DNA from: DATHRK01 sp035465395
Lineage (GTDB): Bacteria > Gemmatimonadota > Gemmatimonadetes > Longimicrobiales > RSA9
DNA: 64,000 nucleotides
NCBI GenBank assembly: GCA_035465395.1
Contig: DATHRK010000006.1
Span: 62,001 to 126,000, forward strand
Direction of reading: 5' to 3'
The position numbers were made by a program, and so were the translations under genes. Shown piece after piece: positions 18,530-27,763 of this stretch (position 1 is its first letter; every line of letters begins with the position of its first letter). A model generated the notes under the pieces. That model was not told the origin of the DNA and made no database searches. It was given only the letters and a program-made list of their open reading frames with translations.

Positions 18530-20964
18530 AGCCTTTCCAGCCTTTCGGATACGTCCCTGAAATCGATGTCGAGGGAGAGCACTCGCTCGTAGGCTTCGCG
18601 GGCGTCGTCGGGACGCTGGAGCTCCTCGTAGCACCGGCCCAGGTGGTAGTTGACTCCCAGCAGCTCGTTCGGATCGGTGGCCATATCGTTGGCGCCCTGC
18701 CGCAACAGCTTCTCCGCGATCGCGTAGTCGCCCTTCTCCATGAAGCACTGGCCCAGCTCCTCGTACACCTTCAACCGGTGGGAGCCGAAGCGCAGCGCCG
18801 TCTGGAATTCCGCGATCGCCTCGTCCAGCAGTCCCATCTCCTTGAACGCGATGCCCAGGTCGTAGTGACTGGCGGTGTCTTCGACCGACACGTGCTCGCT
18901 GACCTTGGACCGGAACTGCGAGAGCATCTCGTGGAAGTCCTGATCCTCGTCCCCGCTCGGAACCTCCTCTTCGACCACGAAGCGCGTGGTCTCCACGGCG
19001 GCATCGCCGACCAGCGCCGCCAGGTCCACGTAGTCCGAGGCATCGCCCCCGCCCGCCGCCGCGAGAGCTTCGCGCGCCTCGGCGTGCGCCGGGTCCAACC
19101 CGACCACGCGCTGCCAGGAGCTCCTCGCAGCCTCGGCGTCGCCGGCATCACCGAGACGACGGGCGAGCGCCGACAGGGCCTCGACGGCGCTCCCGTCACC
19201 GGCGCGCTCGAGCATATCGGCGCGCAGGCGCATCGCCCGCAAGCTGCGCGGGGCCAACTCGGCCATCAGGTCCGCCAATCGCACGGCGTCGTGCGTGGCG
19301 TCGCGCTCCTGGGCGGCCCCGGCCGCGTGCTCCAGAACGTCGAGGGCGTCGTCCACGCGCCCCTCGGCGATCATCGCTCGGGCTCGCTCCTCGGGCGTTC
19401 GCGGCGCGGCGAATTCCTCGGGGATCTCGGCGACGAGGGCGTCCTCGGACGCCGCGGGAGGCGCCATCGCCTCCGCCACCGGGGGCTCGACCGCCTCCGC
19501 CGTCGGCGGCGCCGCGACCTCCTCCGCGTCGCCGAGCGCGGGCAGATCCTCCAACAGCTCGGACGATGTCGGGGCGGCGATGCGCTCCTCCACAGCCTGG
19601 TCCGCGTCGAACGGGTCCACCAGGTCCAAGGCGTCGTCGACCGCGACCGGCGCTTCGGGCTCCGCCCCGGTCCCGGTCGCGAAGAGGGGGTCGGCGGAGG
19701 CGTCCACGTCCAGCAGCGGCAGGTCGTCGATGTCGTCCTCATCCCCGTCCAGCGCGTCGTCCCCTGCGATCACGGGCGACATCGGGCCGGACCCGGTTTC
19801 GCTGCTGCCGCGCGCGACGTCGGTCCATTCCGGCATGGGCATGGGCCCGTCGTCCTCCGCCAGCGGCGGCCTCGAGCCCGCGTCCTCGGACGCGATCGGG
19901 TCCGCCTCCGCCGGGCGGTCGACGACGGCGCCATACGCCTCGGCGTACGCCGGCTCGTCGCTGAGGAGCGATTCGACGCTCAGCGTCGTGTAGTCGTCCG
20001 CATCGGCGTCGTCGCGAACGTCGCCCAGCACGACGTCGGCGATGGCCCGTTCGTCGGAGTCTCCACCGACGGGGCCGAGGGCGTCGAGATCGGCCGGCGC
20101 GTCGAGTCCCAGGTCCTCGGGTGGCCCGTCCGCGAGGTCCGCCTCTCGCTGCGCCATCGCGGGCGGCTCGTCCAGATCGACCAGGTCCGTCTCGTACCCG
20201 TCGCCGGGCGCCGAGAGCTCGGCAACCGGCTCCGCACTCGTGTCGATGGGACGGATGGCCGTGGCGTCGTCGGGGTAGACCAGCCCCCCTTCCTCGGGTG
20301 CGCTCGGCGGCTCGGCGGCAGGCTCGTGGTCCAGGGCGGCGGCGCTCGAGGCTGCCGGGGGGGTGAAGCTCGGATCCAGCGCGCGGGCTTCCGCGGCGAC
20401 GGCGTCGATCGCGTCTTCATCGCCAGCCTGGGCGTAGCCGTCCGCCGCGCGCCCGAACGCGGACATGGCGTTGTCATTGCGCCCCTGGGAAGCGTACTGA
20501 CGACCCAGCTGGGCCCATACGTCGGCGTCCTGCGACAGCTCGGCGAACTCCTGTAGCGCCCCCAGGGACTCGTCCATGCTGCCGGCGGCCGCGAGGCGCT
20601 CCGCGTACTCCAGGAACCAGCGACGCGCATCGGTCAGGAAGCCTTGGTCCGCACACAGCCTGCCCAGCTTCTCGTAGAGCGGGATGCGGTCCGCGTCGTA
20701 GCGCAAAGCCTTGTTGCATAGCGCGATCGCGTTGTTGAGAAAGCCGGATTCGGCATAGCGATCAGCGGCCTGGACGTAGTAATCCACGGCCGATTCGGTC
20801 TGACCGAGCCGCAGGTACAGGTCTCCGATCCTGTTGTACAGGCCGAGCTCGCCGTCCCCCGCCTCCTGCTCCAGCGCGCGGCGATAGAGCTCGATCGCGC
20901 GATCCCAGTCCTCGGTCTGCTCGAACCGGCGCGCCTCGTCCTTCAGCTTCATCGTGGAACTCAT
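18526..20964 (-). CDS. TPR-repeat protein with long acidic central region
   Basis: This 812-residue protein of unknown role has TPR repeats at both ends. The N-terminal set covers about residues 1-165 (RAIELYRRALEQEAGDGELGLYNRIGDLYLRLG onward). The C-terminal set covers about residues 510-812 and ends VLSLDIDFRDVSERLERL. The middle of about 340 residues is rich in Asp, Glu, Ala and Pro and is probably disordered. No export signal is present. The ATG at 20964 lies 7 bases after the formimidoyltransferase stop and starts a normal TPR; a start at 20991 would overlap that gene. The order TPR-disorder-TPR suggests a scaffold or adaptor. Its layout resembles the 12123-14525 protein. Confidence 0.82.
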   Translation of the reverse strand: MSSTMKLKDEARRFEQTEDWDRAIELYRRALEQEAGDGELGLYNRIGDLYLRLGQTESAVDYYVQAADRYAESGFLNNAIALCNKALRYDADRIPLYEKLGRLCADQGFLTDARRWFLEYAERLAAAGSMDESLGALQEFAELSQDADVWAQLGRQYASQGRNDNAMSAFGRAADGYAQAGDEDAIDAVAAEARALDPSFTPPAASSAAALDHEPAAEPPSAPEEGGLVYPDDATAIRPIDTSAEPVAELSAPGDGYETDLVDLDEPPAMAQREADLADGPPEDLGLDAPADLDALGPVGGDSDERAIADVVLGDVRDDADADDYTTLSVESLLSDEPAYAEAYGAVVDRPAEADPIASEDAGSRPPLAEDDGPMPMPEWTDVARGSSETGSGPMSPVIAGDDALDGDEDDIDDLPLLDVDASADPLFATGTGAEPEAPVAVDDALDLVDPFDADQAVEERIAAPTSSELLEDLPALGDAEEVAAPPTAEAVEPPVAEAMAPPAASEDALVAEIPEEFAAPRTPEERARAMIAEGRVDDALDVLEHAAGAAQERDATHDAVRLADLMAELAPRSLRAMRLRADMLERAGDGSAVEALSALARRLGDAGDAEAARSSWQRVVGLDPAHAEAREALAAAGGGDASDYVDLAALVGDAAVETTRFVVEEEVPSGDEDQDFHEMLSQFRSKVSEHVSVEDTASHYDLGIAFKEMGLLDEAIAEFQTALRFGSHRLKVYEELGQCFMEKGDYAIAEKLLRQGANDMATDPNELLGVNYHLGRCYEELQRPDDAREAYERVLSLDIDFRDVSERLERL

Positions 20965-20971
20965 CCCGACC

Positions 20972-21919
20972 TCACTTCGAGGAATCCCCAACCGCCCAGT
21001 CCCGCGCCCCGAGCGCTTCCAGCACCCGGGCCCCGAGGACCCGCTCGCCCCCGAGAGGACCCAAACGCAACCGCTCTGCCGCGGCGCCGCGCAGCGCGCC
21101 GTCCGGCAGCAGGCCGATCACCTCCGTCGCGCCCATGGCGCCGCCCAACGAAGCGACCGAAGTCTCGATCGCGCGGTACACCTCCAGCGGATCCGTCGCC
21201 GCCAGATCCTCGACGTTCATCGAGATCTGCACCGCGTCCCGCCGGTCGAGGCGGAACGCCAACGCCCGCACACCGGCGAACCCGCCGTTCGCGGCGCGGA
21301 TCGCGCGCGCGATGCCCCGTGCGGCGCCCAGATCCACGCCGTGGATCAGGACGTTCCACGCGAGCAGCACGTCGCGTGCTCCTACGCATACGGCACCCGC
21401 CGTGGGGTGGGCCCCGGCGTGCGTCCAGGCCGGCGGCAGCGCATCGGGCTCGCGCCCCCGCGGCCAGCCGGCGGCCAGCGTCTCGAACCCGCCCCGCCGC
21501 AGATCCGCCAACGCGCGCCCCGGCGGAGACGACGCCTGCGCGTAGTAGTACACCGGCACGCCGACCTCGCGGCTGATCGCGCGGCCGACGCGGTGCGCGA
21601 GCGCACGGGCGTCCTCCATGGAAGCGTGGACGAGCGGCACGAAGGGGAGCACGTCGAGCGCGCCGACCCGGGGATGCACGCCCCGGTGCCGTCGCAGGTC
21701 GATCCGCTCCGCCGCGACGCGGGCGAGCGAGACCGAAGCTGCCTCGATCGTCTCGGGTGTTCCGAGAAGGGTCAGCACCGACCGGTTGTGGTCCGGATCG
21801 GCCGACCAGTCCAGCACCTCGGCTCCGGCTCCTAGCACCGCTTCCACCGCCGCCTCCACCACCGCCAGGTCCCGTCCCTCGCTGAGGTTCGGGACGGCCT
21901 CCATCAGCCGGTGAGGCAT
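20972..21919 (-). CDS. Glutamate formimidoyltransferase (FTCD N-terminal type)
   Basis: This 315-residue protein matches the formiminotransferase domains of FTCD, which move the formimino group from N-formimidoyl-glutamate to tetrahydrofolate at the end of histidine breakdown. It begins EAVPNLSEGRD and contains DPDHNRSVLTLLG, HRGVHPRVGALDVLPFVPL and QISMNVED. The cyclodeaminase half is absent, as is common in bacteria. I chose the ATG at 21919; a TTG at 21928 and an ATG at 21904 are alternatives. A TATCTT box ends exactly 7 bases before the 21919 ATG, suggesting a leaderless transcript that fixes this start. hutH lies directly upstream. Confidence 0.9.
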   Translation of the reverse strand: MPHRLMEAVPNLSEGRDLAVVEAAVEAVLGAGAEVLDWSADPDHNRSVLTLLGTPETIEAASVSLARVAAERIDLRRHRGVHPRVGALDVLPFVPLVHASMEDARALAHRVGRAISREVGVPVYYYAQASSPPGRALADLRRGGFETLAAGWPRGREPDALPPAWTHAGAHPTAGAVCVGARDVLLAWNVLIHGVDLGAARGIARAIRAANGGFAGVRALAFRLDRRDAVQISMNVEDLAATDPLEVYRAIETSVASLGGAMGATEVIGLLPDGALRGAAAERLRLGPLGGERVLGARVLEALGARDWAVGDSSK

Positions 21920-21926
21920 GCCGTGC

Positions 21927-21956
21927 AAGATACACCGATTTCGTAGGCCACTACAA
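21927..21956 (-). promoter_or_regulatory. Possible leaderless promoter for glutamate formimidoyltransferase
   Basis: TATCTT (21932-21927) ends 7 bases before the ATG at 21919, with TTGTAG (21956-21951) 18 bases upstream of it. The expected transcription start falls at or next to the A of the ATG. The -35 overlaps the last codons of hutH. Confidence 0.45.
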
Positions 21957-23480
21957 GGCGATCCCGCGTGCCAGGTCCGCCAGTGTACCTTCGCGGACGA
22001 GCGCCGCCGCGGCGTCCAGGTCGGGCGCGAGGACGCGATCGTCTTCGAGCCGAGGGACGACCTCGCGAAGCTCCGAGCGCGCCCGCTCCGCCACGGCGCC
22101 GGTCCGCAGCGGCTCCAGGAAGTCGAGCGCCTGGCACGCGGCGAGCAGCTCCATACCCAGCACGGTCTCCAGCAGCGCGACCGCCTGCTCGGCCTTCAGC
22201 GCGGCACCGACACCCATCGACACGTGGTCCTCCTTGTTGTTGTCCGTGGGGATGGAGTCGACGCTCGCGGGCACCGCGAGCCGGCGCATTTCCGCCACGA
22301 GGGCTGCAGCGCCGATCTGCACGATCATGAGCCCGGACCGCACGCCCGGAGCAGGCGTGAGGAACGCCGGCAGCCCGGACATCGAGGGGTCGACCAGTCG
22401 CGCGATGCGGCGCTCCGCGATGGCCCCGAGGTCGGCGCACGCGATCGCGATGAGGTCCAGCGCCTGCGCCACAATCTGGCCGTGGAAGTTCCCGCCGCTC
22501 AGCACGCGACCATCCCGCGCGAACACCAGCGGGTTGTCGGTGACGCTGTTGATCTCCACCGACAGCACCTCGCGGACGTAGCCGAGCAGCTGACGCGAGG
22601 CGCCGTGGACCTGGGGCATGCAGCGCAGGGAGTAGGCGTCCTGGACCCGCGGGTCCCCGCTGCGGTGCGATTCGCGGATCTCCGAGCCCTCCAGCAGGCC
22701 TCGCAGGCGCGCGGCGCTGAGCGCCTGCCCGGGGTGCGGACGGGCCTCCTGGATGGCCGGGTCGAAGGCGTCAGGGGTGCCGCGCAGGGCATCCAGACTC
22801 AGGGCACCCGTCACGTCGCAGGCGTCGACCGCCCGCTCCGCGGCGAGCAGCGCCAGCACCCCGATGGCCGTATGGACCTGCGTGCCGTTGATGAGGGCGA
22901 GGCCCTCCTTTGCGGCCGGCGCGAGCGTGCGCAGCCCGGCGCGGCGTAAGGCTTCCGCCGCGGGCTCCCACCCGTCTCCGGCGCGCACGTCGCCTTCGCC
23001 CAACAGCGCCAGGGCGACGTGGGCGAGCGGCGCCAGGTCTCCGGAGGCACCCACGCTGCCGAAGCGCGGGATGCGGGGCAGGATGTCGTGTGCGAGGAGG
23101 TCGAGGAGGCCCTCTATCACGGCCGGGCGCACCCCCGACGCACCCGCGGCGAGGGTGTTCGCCCGCAGCAGCAGGATCGCCCGCGTCGCCTCCGCCGAGA
23201 GCGGCTCCCCGACGCCGGCGGCGTGGCTGCGCAGCAGATTTGCCTGTAAGTCGGCGAGGTCGTCGGCGGGGATGACGATATCGGATAGCGCCCCGAAGCC
23301 GGTGTTGACGCCGTACACGGTGCGGCCTTCGGACAGCACCCGGTCCACCACCGCGCGGGATGCCTGCACCGACTCGCGCGCCGACGGCGCCAGCTCGATG
23401 TCGTGGCGCTCGCCGCGCGCGACCGACTCCACGTCCTCCAGTGTCAGGTTCCGGCCGCTCAGCGAGAGCGGTGGGGTCAC
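21951..23480 (-). CDS. hutH: Histidine ammonia-lyase
   Basis: This deaminates histidine to urocanate, the first step of histidine breakdown. The 509-residue protein carries the Ala-Ser-Gly triad in GSVGASGDLAPLAH near residue 145, which cyclises to the MIO electrophile. It also has YGVNTGFG, GGNFHGQ and NKEDHVSMG. Length is normal. The GTG start at 23480 overlaps the lptD stop (GTGA). Urocanase and imidazolonepropionase are not in the window, so only the first and a last step of the pathway are seen here. Confidence 0.96.
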   Translation of the reverse strand: MTPPLSLSGRNLTLEDVESVARGERHDIELAPSARESVQASRAVVDRVLSEGRTVYGVNTGFGALSDIVIPADDLADLQANLLRSHAAGVGEPLSAEATRAILLLRANTLAAGASGVRPAVIEGLLDLLAHDILPRIPRFGSVGASGDLAPLAHVALALLGEGDVRAGDGWEPAAEALRRAGLRTLAPAAKEGLALINGTQVHTAIGVLALLAAERAVDACDVTGALSLDALRGTPDAFDPAIQEARPHPGQALSAARLRGLLEGSEIRESHRSGDPRVQDAYSLRCMPQVHGASRQLLGYVREVLSVEINSVTDNPLVFARDGRVLSGGNFHGQIVAQALDLIAIACADLGAIAERRIARLVDPSMSGLPAFLTPAPGVRSGLMIVQIGAAALVAEMRRLAVPASVDSIPTDNNKEDHVSMGVGAALKAEQAVALLETVLGMELLAACQALDFLEPLRTGAVAERARSELREVVPRLEDDRVLAPDLDAAAALVREGTLADLARGIAL

Positions 23481-26392
23481 TGGAGCCTCCGCGGATCGCT
23501 GCGCTGCTCGTAGTCGATCTCGAGGTCGCGCTGATCCCGCAGCGCCACGCGGAACTCGAAGCTGAAGTTGCCGTTCTGCGTGCGCACGAAGTCGAAGTTG
23601 GCCTCCCAGCGGTGCAGGTCGCGGGTCAGCCGGAGGACGTGATTGGCGAACGCGGCGTCGGTGACGTTGTAGGCCGTCTGCCAGACCGCCGACCAGTTCT
23701 CGGTGGGGCGGAACGTGACCGTCCCGTTGACCATCTGGCTCTCCTGGTCGGGCAGATCACGGGGGCGGTTGAGGCTGTAGTTGAGCTGCGCGCGCCAGGA
23801 GCCGATGCCTCCCGTCGCCCGTGGGGCGCGGAACCCTCCGGACGTGAGCGCCAGGCGGTCGTCGTCCTGGCGCTGCTCGGCGCCCTCCTCGAGCTCCTCG
23901 ATCTCACCGCCTTCCGCCTCGCCGGCCGCGTCGCGCTGCTCGCGCTCCCGGGCTTCCTGCGGATCGTCGCCGAGGCCCAGCCAGCGGAACAGGAAGAAGT
24001 TGTTGTCGATCGCGAACGACGCGTTCATGCTGGCGAGGTGCGGGTCGAAGGTTCGGTCCATCTCGCCGTCGACGCCGGCCTCCTCGCGAAAGAGATCGTG
24101 CGTGGTTTGCAGCTGGAGGCCGCGCAGCAGGTCCGACGTGAACGAGTTGGAGAGGCTGGTCGTAGTGAAACCGTCGCCGCCGTCGCGAGCCTCGACGAAA
24201 TCGTAGGCCACGGCGCTCGTCGCGATCGACAGCAGCATCAGCTTGCGCGCCTGTGGCAGCCGGCGCGGCTCCTCGCCCGGCGCCGCGGCCGGGCCGTCGA
24301 GCGTCGGGGCCGCCAGGCTGTCCGCCCCCGCCCCCGCGCTGTCGGGCTCCTCGTACTTCGCCTCGAACGTCTGCTGCAGGCCGATCTCGATGCGGTTCTG
24401 CTCGCGACCCGCGGCCGAGGCGCCGAAGACCATCTCCTGAAGCTCGCTCAAGTCGGGTGCGGGCGAGTACGAGTAGCTGAAGCGGGGCGACAGCTTGTGC
24501 CGGAAACGCTCGAACCGTCCGACGCCCGGGAAGAACCCATACATCGGCGTCTCCATGTCCGCGCGCAGAACGACGCGCATCGGCCCGGCGACGCGGTCGA
24601 TCGCCAGGCTGTCGTCGCGCACGTAGTCCTGCCGCAGGGACACGCTGGGCCGCAGCGTGCTCGTTCCGATCAGTCGCTGCTGGTAGTTCAGGCCAGCGGA
24701 CCAACTGGCGTTCTCCTGGAAGCTGCCGGGCTGCAGGAACGTGGAGTCGGCCGAGAGCGTGTCGGGGGCGAAGATGGTGATGTTGCGATCGGCGACCGTC
24801 ATGCGGTTGAGCGAGAAGCTCTGGTTGATCGACAGGCCACCCAGCCGGAACGCGCTGGTGGCCGTCGCGTCGCGTGTCGTGCGATCGGCGGTCCGGCTCG
24901 CGGGGTCCGCGTTCTCGTCGATGTCGATCTCGCTGTTACGGAAGCGCACGCCGCCGTTCCAGCTACCCGAGAACCCCGTGGGGGAGCCGAACAGCGCGAC
25001 GTTGGAGATCGAGATTCCCGCGCTCGGAGCCGTCAGCTCGACCCTGCCGTCGTCGAGGTACTGCTTGCGGTCCGCTATCGCGTCGAAGGATCCCCAGTCG
25101 AAGAGTCGTCGCAGGGACGCGTTGGACTGTATCGACCGGTTCAGCTCGCGCGGATCGAACGTGTTGCGCCGGACGAAGTCCTCCGAAGACACGTAGTTCG
25201 CGTTGACGGCGACGGTCGTGCGCTCGCCGGGGCGCCAGGAGTTGGTGCTGCGGACGGTCAGCTCGCGCCCGCCCTCGTCGCGCCAGAACTGCTTGTAGAT
25301 GACGTTGCCCTGCAGGAACTGGCGCAGCCAGCGGTACTCGAAGTCCCCGCGCAGGGCGACGTAGTTGTCGGAGAACCAGTCGAACGCCAGCGCCGTGCCG
25401 AGGTAGTCGCTCATCGCCCAGTAGAAGCCGATGTCGGTGATGCGGCGCTGGTAGCCGGACGACGTCCTGGCCACGTCCTGCATGCCGAACCGGGGCGTCA
25501 GGAAACCGCTCTTCCGCCCCTCGCGCAGGCTCTGCACCATGAACGGCAGCCAGAAGACCGGCACGTCAGCGAAGTTCAGCGTCACGTCCCGGGCAACGAG
25601 GACCGAATCGCGCACGATCTTCACTTCGCGCGCGGCGAAGTGGTAGTGAGGATCCTCCTGCTGGCAGGACGTGAACTCGGCGTCGTGGGCGAACACGCGC
25701 GACGCCGCGACCGGGTACATCTGCTCGCCCGACACCCGCCACTCGGCGTTCTGCTGGAACGTGGTGCGGGCGTCCAGCGCGACGCCCAGGCGGCGAGGCA
25801 CGTTGTAGCACACCCGGGTCGACGTCACCGGTGAGTCGCTGGCTCCCGTGAAGGTGGGCTCCCCGTAGCCGCACACCACCTGGCTGGTCAGGTCGTACTC
25901 CACCAGCGAGTCCGCCTCCAGCCCGCGACCTTCCTGGTCGACCCGCGCGTCGGGCCCCCGCAGAAGCACCGTCGAGCTGTCCAGGTCGAGCAACGCCGAC
26001 TCGCCTGCGTACACGAGAGCGCGAAAGCCGCCCAGCGCGGTGAGGGCCTGCATCACGGAATCGGGGACGATCGCGGCGGGCTCGCCGCCCGCCGGCCGGC
26101 CCTGCGGCCGGCCGGGCACCCGCCCGGCTCCCAGCTCGCCGAGCGAATCCGGGTCCTCGACGCGTCCGACGCCGCCGTCGGCCGGGGCCAGGCCCCGCAG
26201 CCGCAACAGCGCCCGCTGCGCCGGCGTGAGGGTGGAGTCTGCTGCGGCCGAGTCGGGCGCCGCGAAAGCCGAATCCGCGGCCGTCGAATCCGCGCGTGCC
26301 GCGGCGCTGTCGGTGTTTTCCTGCGCGTCCAGTCCCGCGGCCCCCGCGAAGACCGCCACTGCGAGCCCCGTGAGCGGCCACGCGCGCCTCAC
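23477..26392 (-). CDS. lptD: LPS-assembly protein LptD (OstA family)
   Basis: This large outer-membrane translocon inserts lipopolysaccharide at the cell surface. The 971-residue protein has an N-terminal signal (LTGLAVAVFAGAAGLDAQE) and a Ser/Ala/Asp-rich stretch. An OstA-type periplasmic domain covers about residues 110-300, with LLRGPDARVDQEGRGLEADSL and the ARDVTLNFADVPVFWLPFM stretch. A long beta-barrel follows, rich in alternating aromatic residues and ending EIDYEQRSDPRRLQ. Three cysteines lie in the periplasmic part (VVCGYG, RVCYNV, TSCQQ), where disulfides occur in known LptD. It overlaps tatC and hutH by 4 bases on each side (GTGA). Its presence argues for an LPS-bearing diderm. Confidence 0.9.
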   Translation of the reverse strand: MRRAWPLTGLAVAVFAGAAGLDAQENTDSAAARADSTAADSAFAAPDSAAADSTLTPAQRALLRLRGLAPADGGVGRVEDPDSLGELGAGRVPGRPQGRPAGGEPAAIVPDSVMQALTALGGFRALVYAGESALLDLDSSTVLLRGPDARVDQEGRGLEADSLVEYDLTSQVVCGYGEPTFTGASDSPVTSTRVCYNVPRRLGVALDARTTFQQNAEWRVSGEQMYPVAASRVFAHDAEFTSCQQEDPHYHFAAREVKIVRDSVLVARDVTLNFADVPVFWLPFMVQSLREGRKSGFLTPRFGMQDVARTSSGYQRRITDIGFYWAMSDYLGTALAFDWFSDNYVALRGDFEYRWLRQFLQGNVIYKQFWRDEGGRELTVRSTNSWRPGERTTVAVNANYVSSEDFVRRNTFDPRELNRSIQSNASLRRLFDWGSFDAIADRKQYLDDGRVELTAPSAGISISNVALFGSPTGFSGSWNGGVRFRNSEIDIDENADPASRTADRTTRDATATSAFRLGGLSINQSFSLNRMTVADRNITIFAPDTLSADSTFLQPGSFQENASWSAGLNYQQRLIGTSTLRPSVSLRQDYVRDDSLAIDRVAGPMRVVLRADMETPMYGFFPGVGRFERFRHKLSPRFSYSYSPAPDLSELQEMVFGASAAGREQNRIEIGLQQTFEAKYEEPDSAGAGADSLAAPTLDGPAAAPGEEPRRLPQARKLMLLSIATSAVAYDFVEARDGGDGFTTTSLSNSFTSDLLRGLQLQTTHDLFREEAGVDGEMDRTFDPHLASMNASFAIDNNFFLFRWLGLGDDPQEAREREQRDAAGEAEGGEIEELEEGAEQRQDDDRLALTSGGFRAPRATGGIGSWRAQLNYSLNRPRDLPDQESQMVNGTVTFRPTENWSAVWQTAYNVTDAAFANHVLRLTRDLHRWEANFDFVRTQNGNFSFEFRVALRDQRDLEIDYEQRSDPRRLQ

Positions 26393-27198
26393 GAGGCTTC
26401 CATCCAGCGTCCGGGGTCGGTCGACGGCACGTCCGCGCGCCGCCGCTCGACCAGTCGGGTCAGGCCGATGCTCAGCTCGTACAACAGGATCAGCGGCACC
26501 ATCAGGAACACCGTCAGCAACACCACGTCCCCGGGGGTGATCAGGCTCGCCACGATGGCGATGGCCACGATGGCGTATCGCCGCTTCTCGCGTAACGCGC
26601 GCGAGGACACGAGGCCCAGCGAAGCGAGCACGAGCATCACGACCGGCAGTTCGAAGATCGCTCCGAAGGCCAGCAGCAGGCGCACGACGATGGCCAGGTA
26701 GGGGCCTATGACGATCGCCTGCTCCAGACTCTCACCCTGAAAGCCCATGGTGAAGCGAAGGGTGATCGGCAGGGCGACAAAGTACGCGAGCGCGACGCCG
26801 GCGGCGAACAGGACGAGGCCCAGATACAGCGCCGGTACGATGGCGCGCCGTTCCGAGGGCAGGAGCGCCGGCGCGAAGAACGCCCATACGTGGTACACGA
26901 CGATCGGTAGCACGAGCAGGAGGCCCACGACGGCCGCCAGCTTGAGCGTCACGAAGAACGGATCGGTCGGACTCAGATACTTGAGCTTGGTGTCGCCCAG
27001 CAACGGCTCGATCGGGGTGATGAGCAGTTGCAGGACCTCGAATTGGGTGACGACCCAGAGGCCGATGAAGAAGCCGATGACCATCGCCGCGAGGATCCAC
27101 AGGATGCGGCGGCGAAACTCCTCCAGGTGGTCCAGGAAGGGCATGGCGTCCGGGTCCGAGCCCGGTGCCCGCGCGCGCAGCTTGTCGAGAATCGCCAT
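26389..27198 (-). CDS. tatC: Sec-independent translocase protein TatC
   Basis: This is the signal-recognising core of the twin-arginine translocase. The 269-residue protein has six hydrophobic segments and the typical N-terminal MPFLDHLEEFRRRILW stretch. It also has the conserved FFAPALLPSERRAI periplasmic loop and the SLITPGDVVLLTVFLMVPLILLYE C-terminal part. It follows nrdR by 16 bases and overlaps lptD. tatA is 9 kb away at 16803, so the Tat system is split. Confidence 0.97.
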   Translation of the reverse strand: MAILDKLRARAPGSDPDAMPFLDHLEEFRRRILWILAAMVIGFFIGLWVVTQFEVLQLLITPIEPLLGDTKLKYLSPTDPFFVTLKLAAVVGLLLVLPIVVYHVWAFFAPALLPSERRAIVPALYLGLVLFAAGVALAYFVALPITLRFTMGFQGESLEQAIVIGPYLAIVVRLLLAFGAIFELPVVMLVLASLGLVSSRALREKRRYAIVAIAIVASLITPGDVVLLTVFLMVPLILLYELSIGLTRLVERRRADVPSTDPGRWMEAS

Positions 27199-27214
27199 GC
27201 CCGGTGCCTCGGTC

Positions 27215-27712
27215 TCAGAGCGGCAGGCGCGCTTGATCGGCCTCGAGCGCCTCGTGCGCCTGTCGGGCGCGCAGTTCCTCGAGCTCCTCGCGGAACGCGT
27301 CGATGTCCTCGAATTCGCGGTACACCGACGCGAAACGCACGTAAGCCACGTGATCGCGCTGCTGCAGCCGGTCCATCACGAGCTCCCCGATTCGGCGACT
27401 CTCCACCTGTCCCGTCCCGGATGCCTCCAGCTCATCCTCGATCGAATCCACCATGGCCTCGATCTCGTCGGGGCGAATCGGCCGCTTGGCGCACGGCAGC
27501 CGGATGGCGCGCAACAGCTTCGCCCTGTCGTAGGGCTCCGACGTGCCGCCCGACTTGAGCACCTGGAGCGGCCGCTCCTCGACGTACTCGTAGGTCGTGA
27601 AGCGTCGCTCGCAGGCGAGGCACTCCCGACGTCGACGTACGGCCCGACCCTCCCGGCTCGTGCGGGAGTCGACGACCCGGTCCTCGGTCTCGGCGCAGAA
27701 CGGACAACGCAT
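27215..27712 (-). CDS. nrdR: Transcriptional repressor NrdR
   Basis: This represses ribonucleotide reductase genes in response to ATP/dATP. The 165-residue protein has the zinc ribbon C3-x2-C6 and C31-x2-C34 (MRCPFCAETEDRVVDSR; ECLACERRFTTYE). An ATP-cone domain follows (KSGGTSEPYDRAKLLRAI onward). Length and domain order are standard. No ribonucleotide reductase gene lies in the window, so its targets are elsewhere. It heads the nrdR-tatC-lptD-hutH run after a stem-loop at 27733-27754. Confidence 0.97.
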   Translation of the reverse strand: MRCPFCAETEDRVVDSRTSREGRAVRRRRECLACERRFTTYEYVEERPLQVLKSGGTSEPYDRAKLLRAIRLPCAKRPIRPDEIEAMVDSIEDELEASGTGQVESRRIGELVMDRLQQRDHVAYVRFASVYREFEDIDAFREELEELRARQAHEALEADQARLPL

Positions 27713-27732
27713 GGGCGTCTCGTGCCGATGCG

Positions 27733-27754
27733 CGGAGCCGCCGGGGCGGCTCCG
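27733..27754 (-). repeat. GC-rich inverted repeat between cpoB and nrdR
   Basis: A perfect 9-base-pair stem (27733-27741 with 27746-27754) closes a 4-base loop 10 bases after the cpoB stop. No T-run follows on either strand, so it may pause or partially terminate transcription between the Tol-Pal cluster and nrdR, but it is not a canonical terminator. Confidence 0.4.
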
Positions 27755-27763
27755 GCTCGGCGG

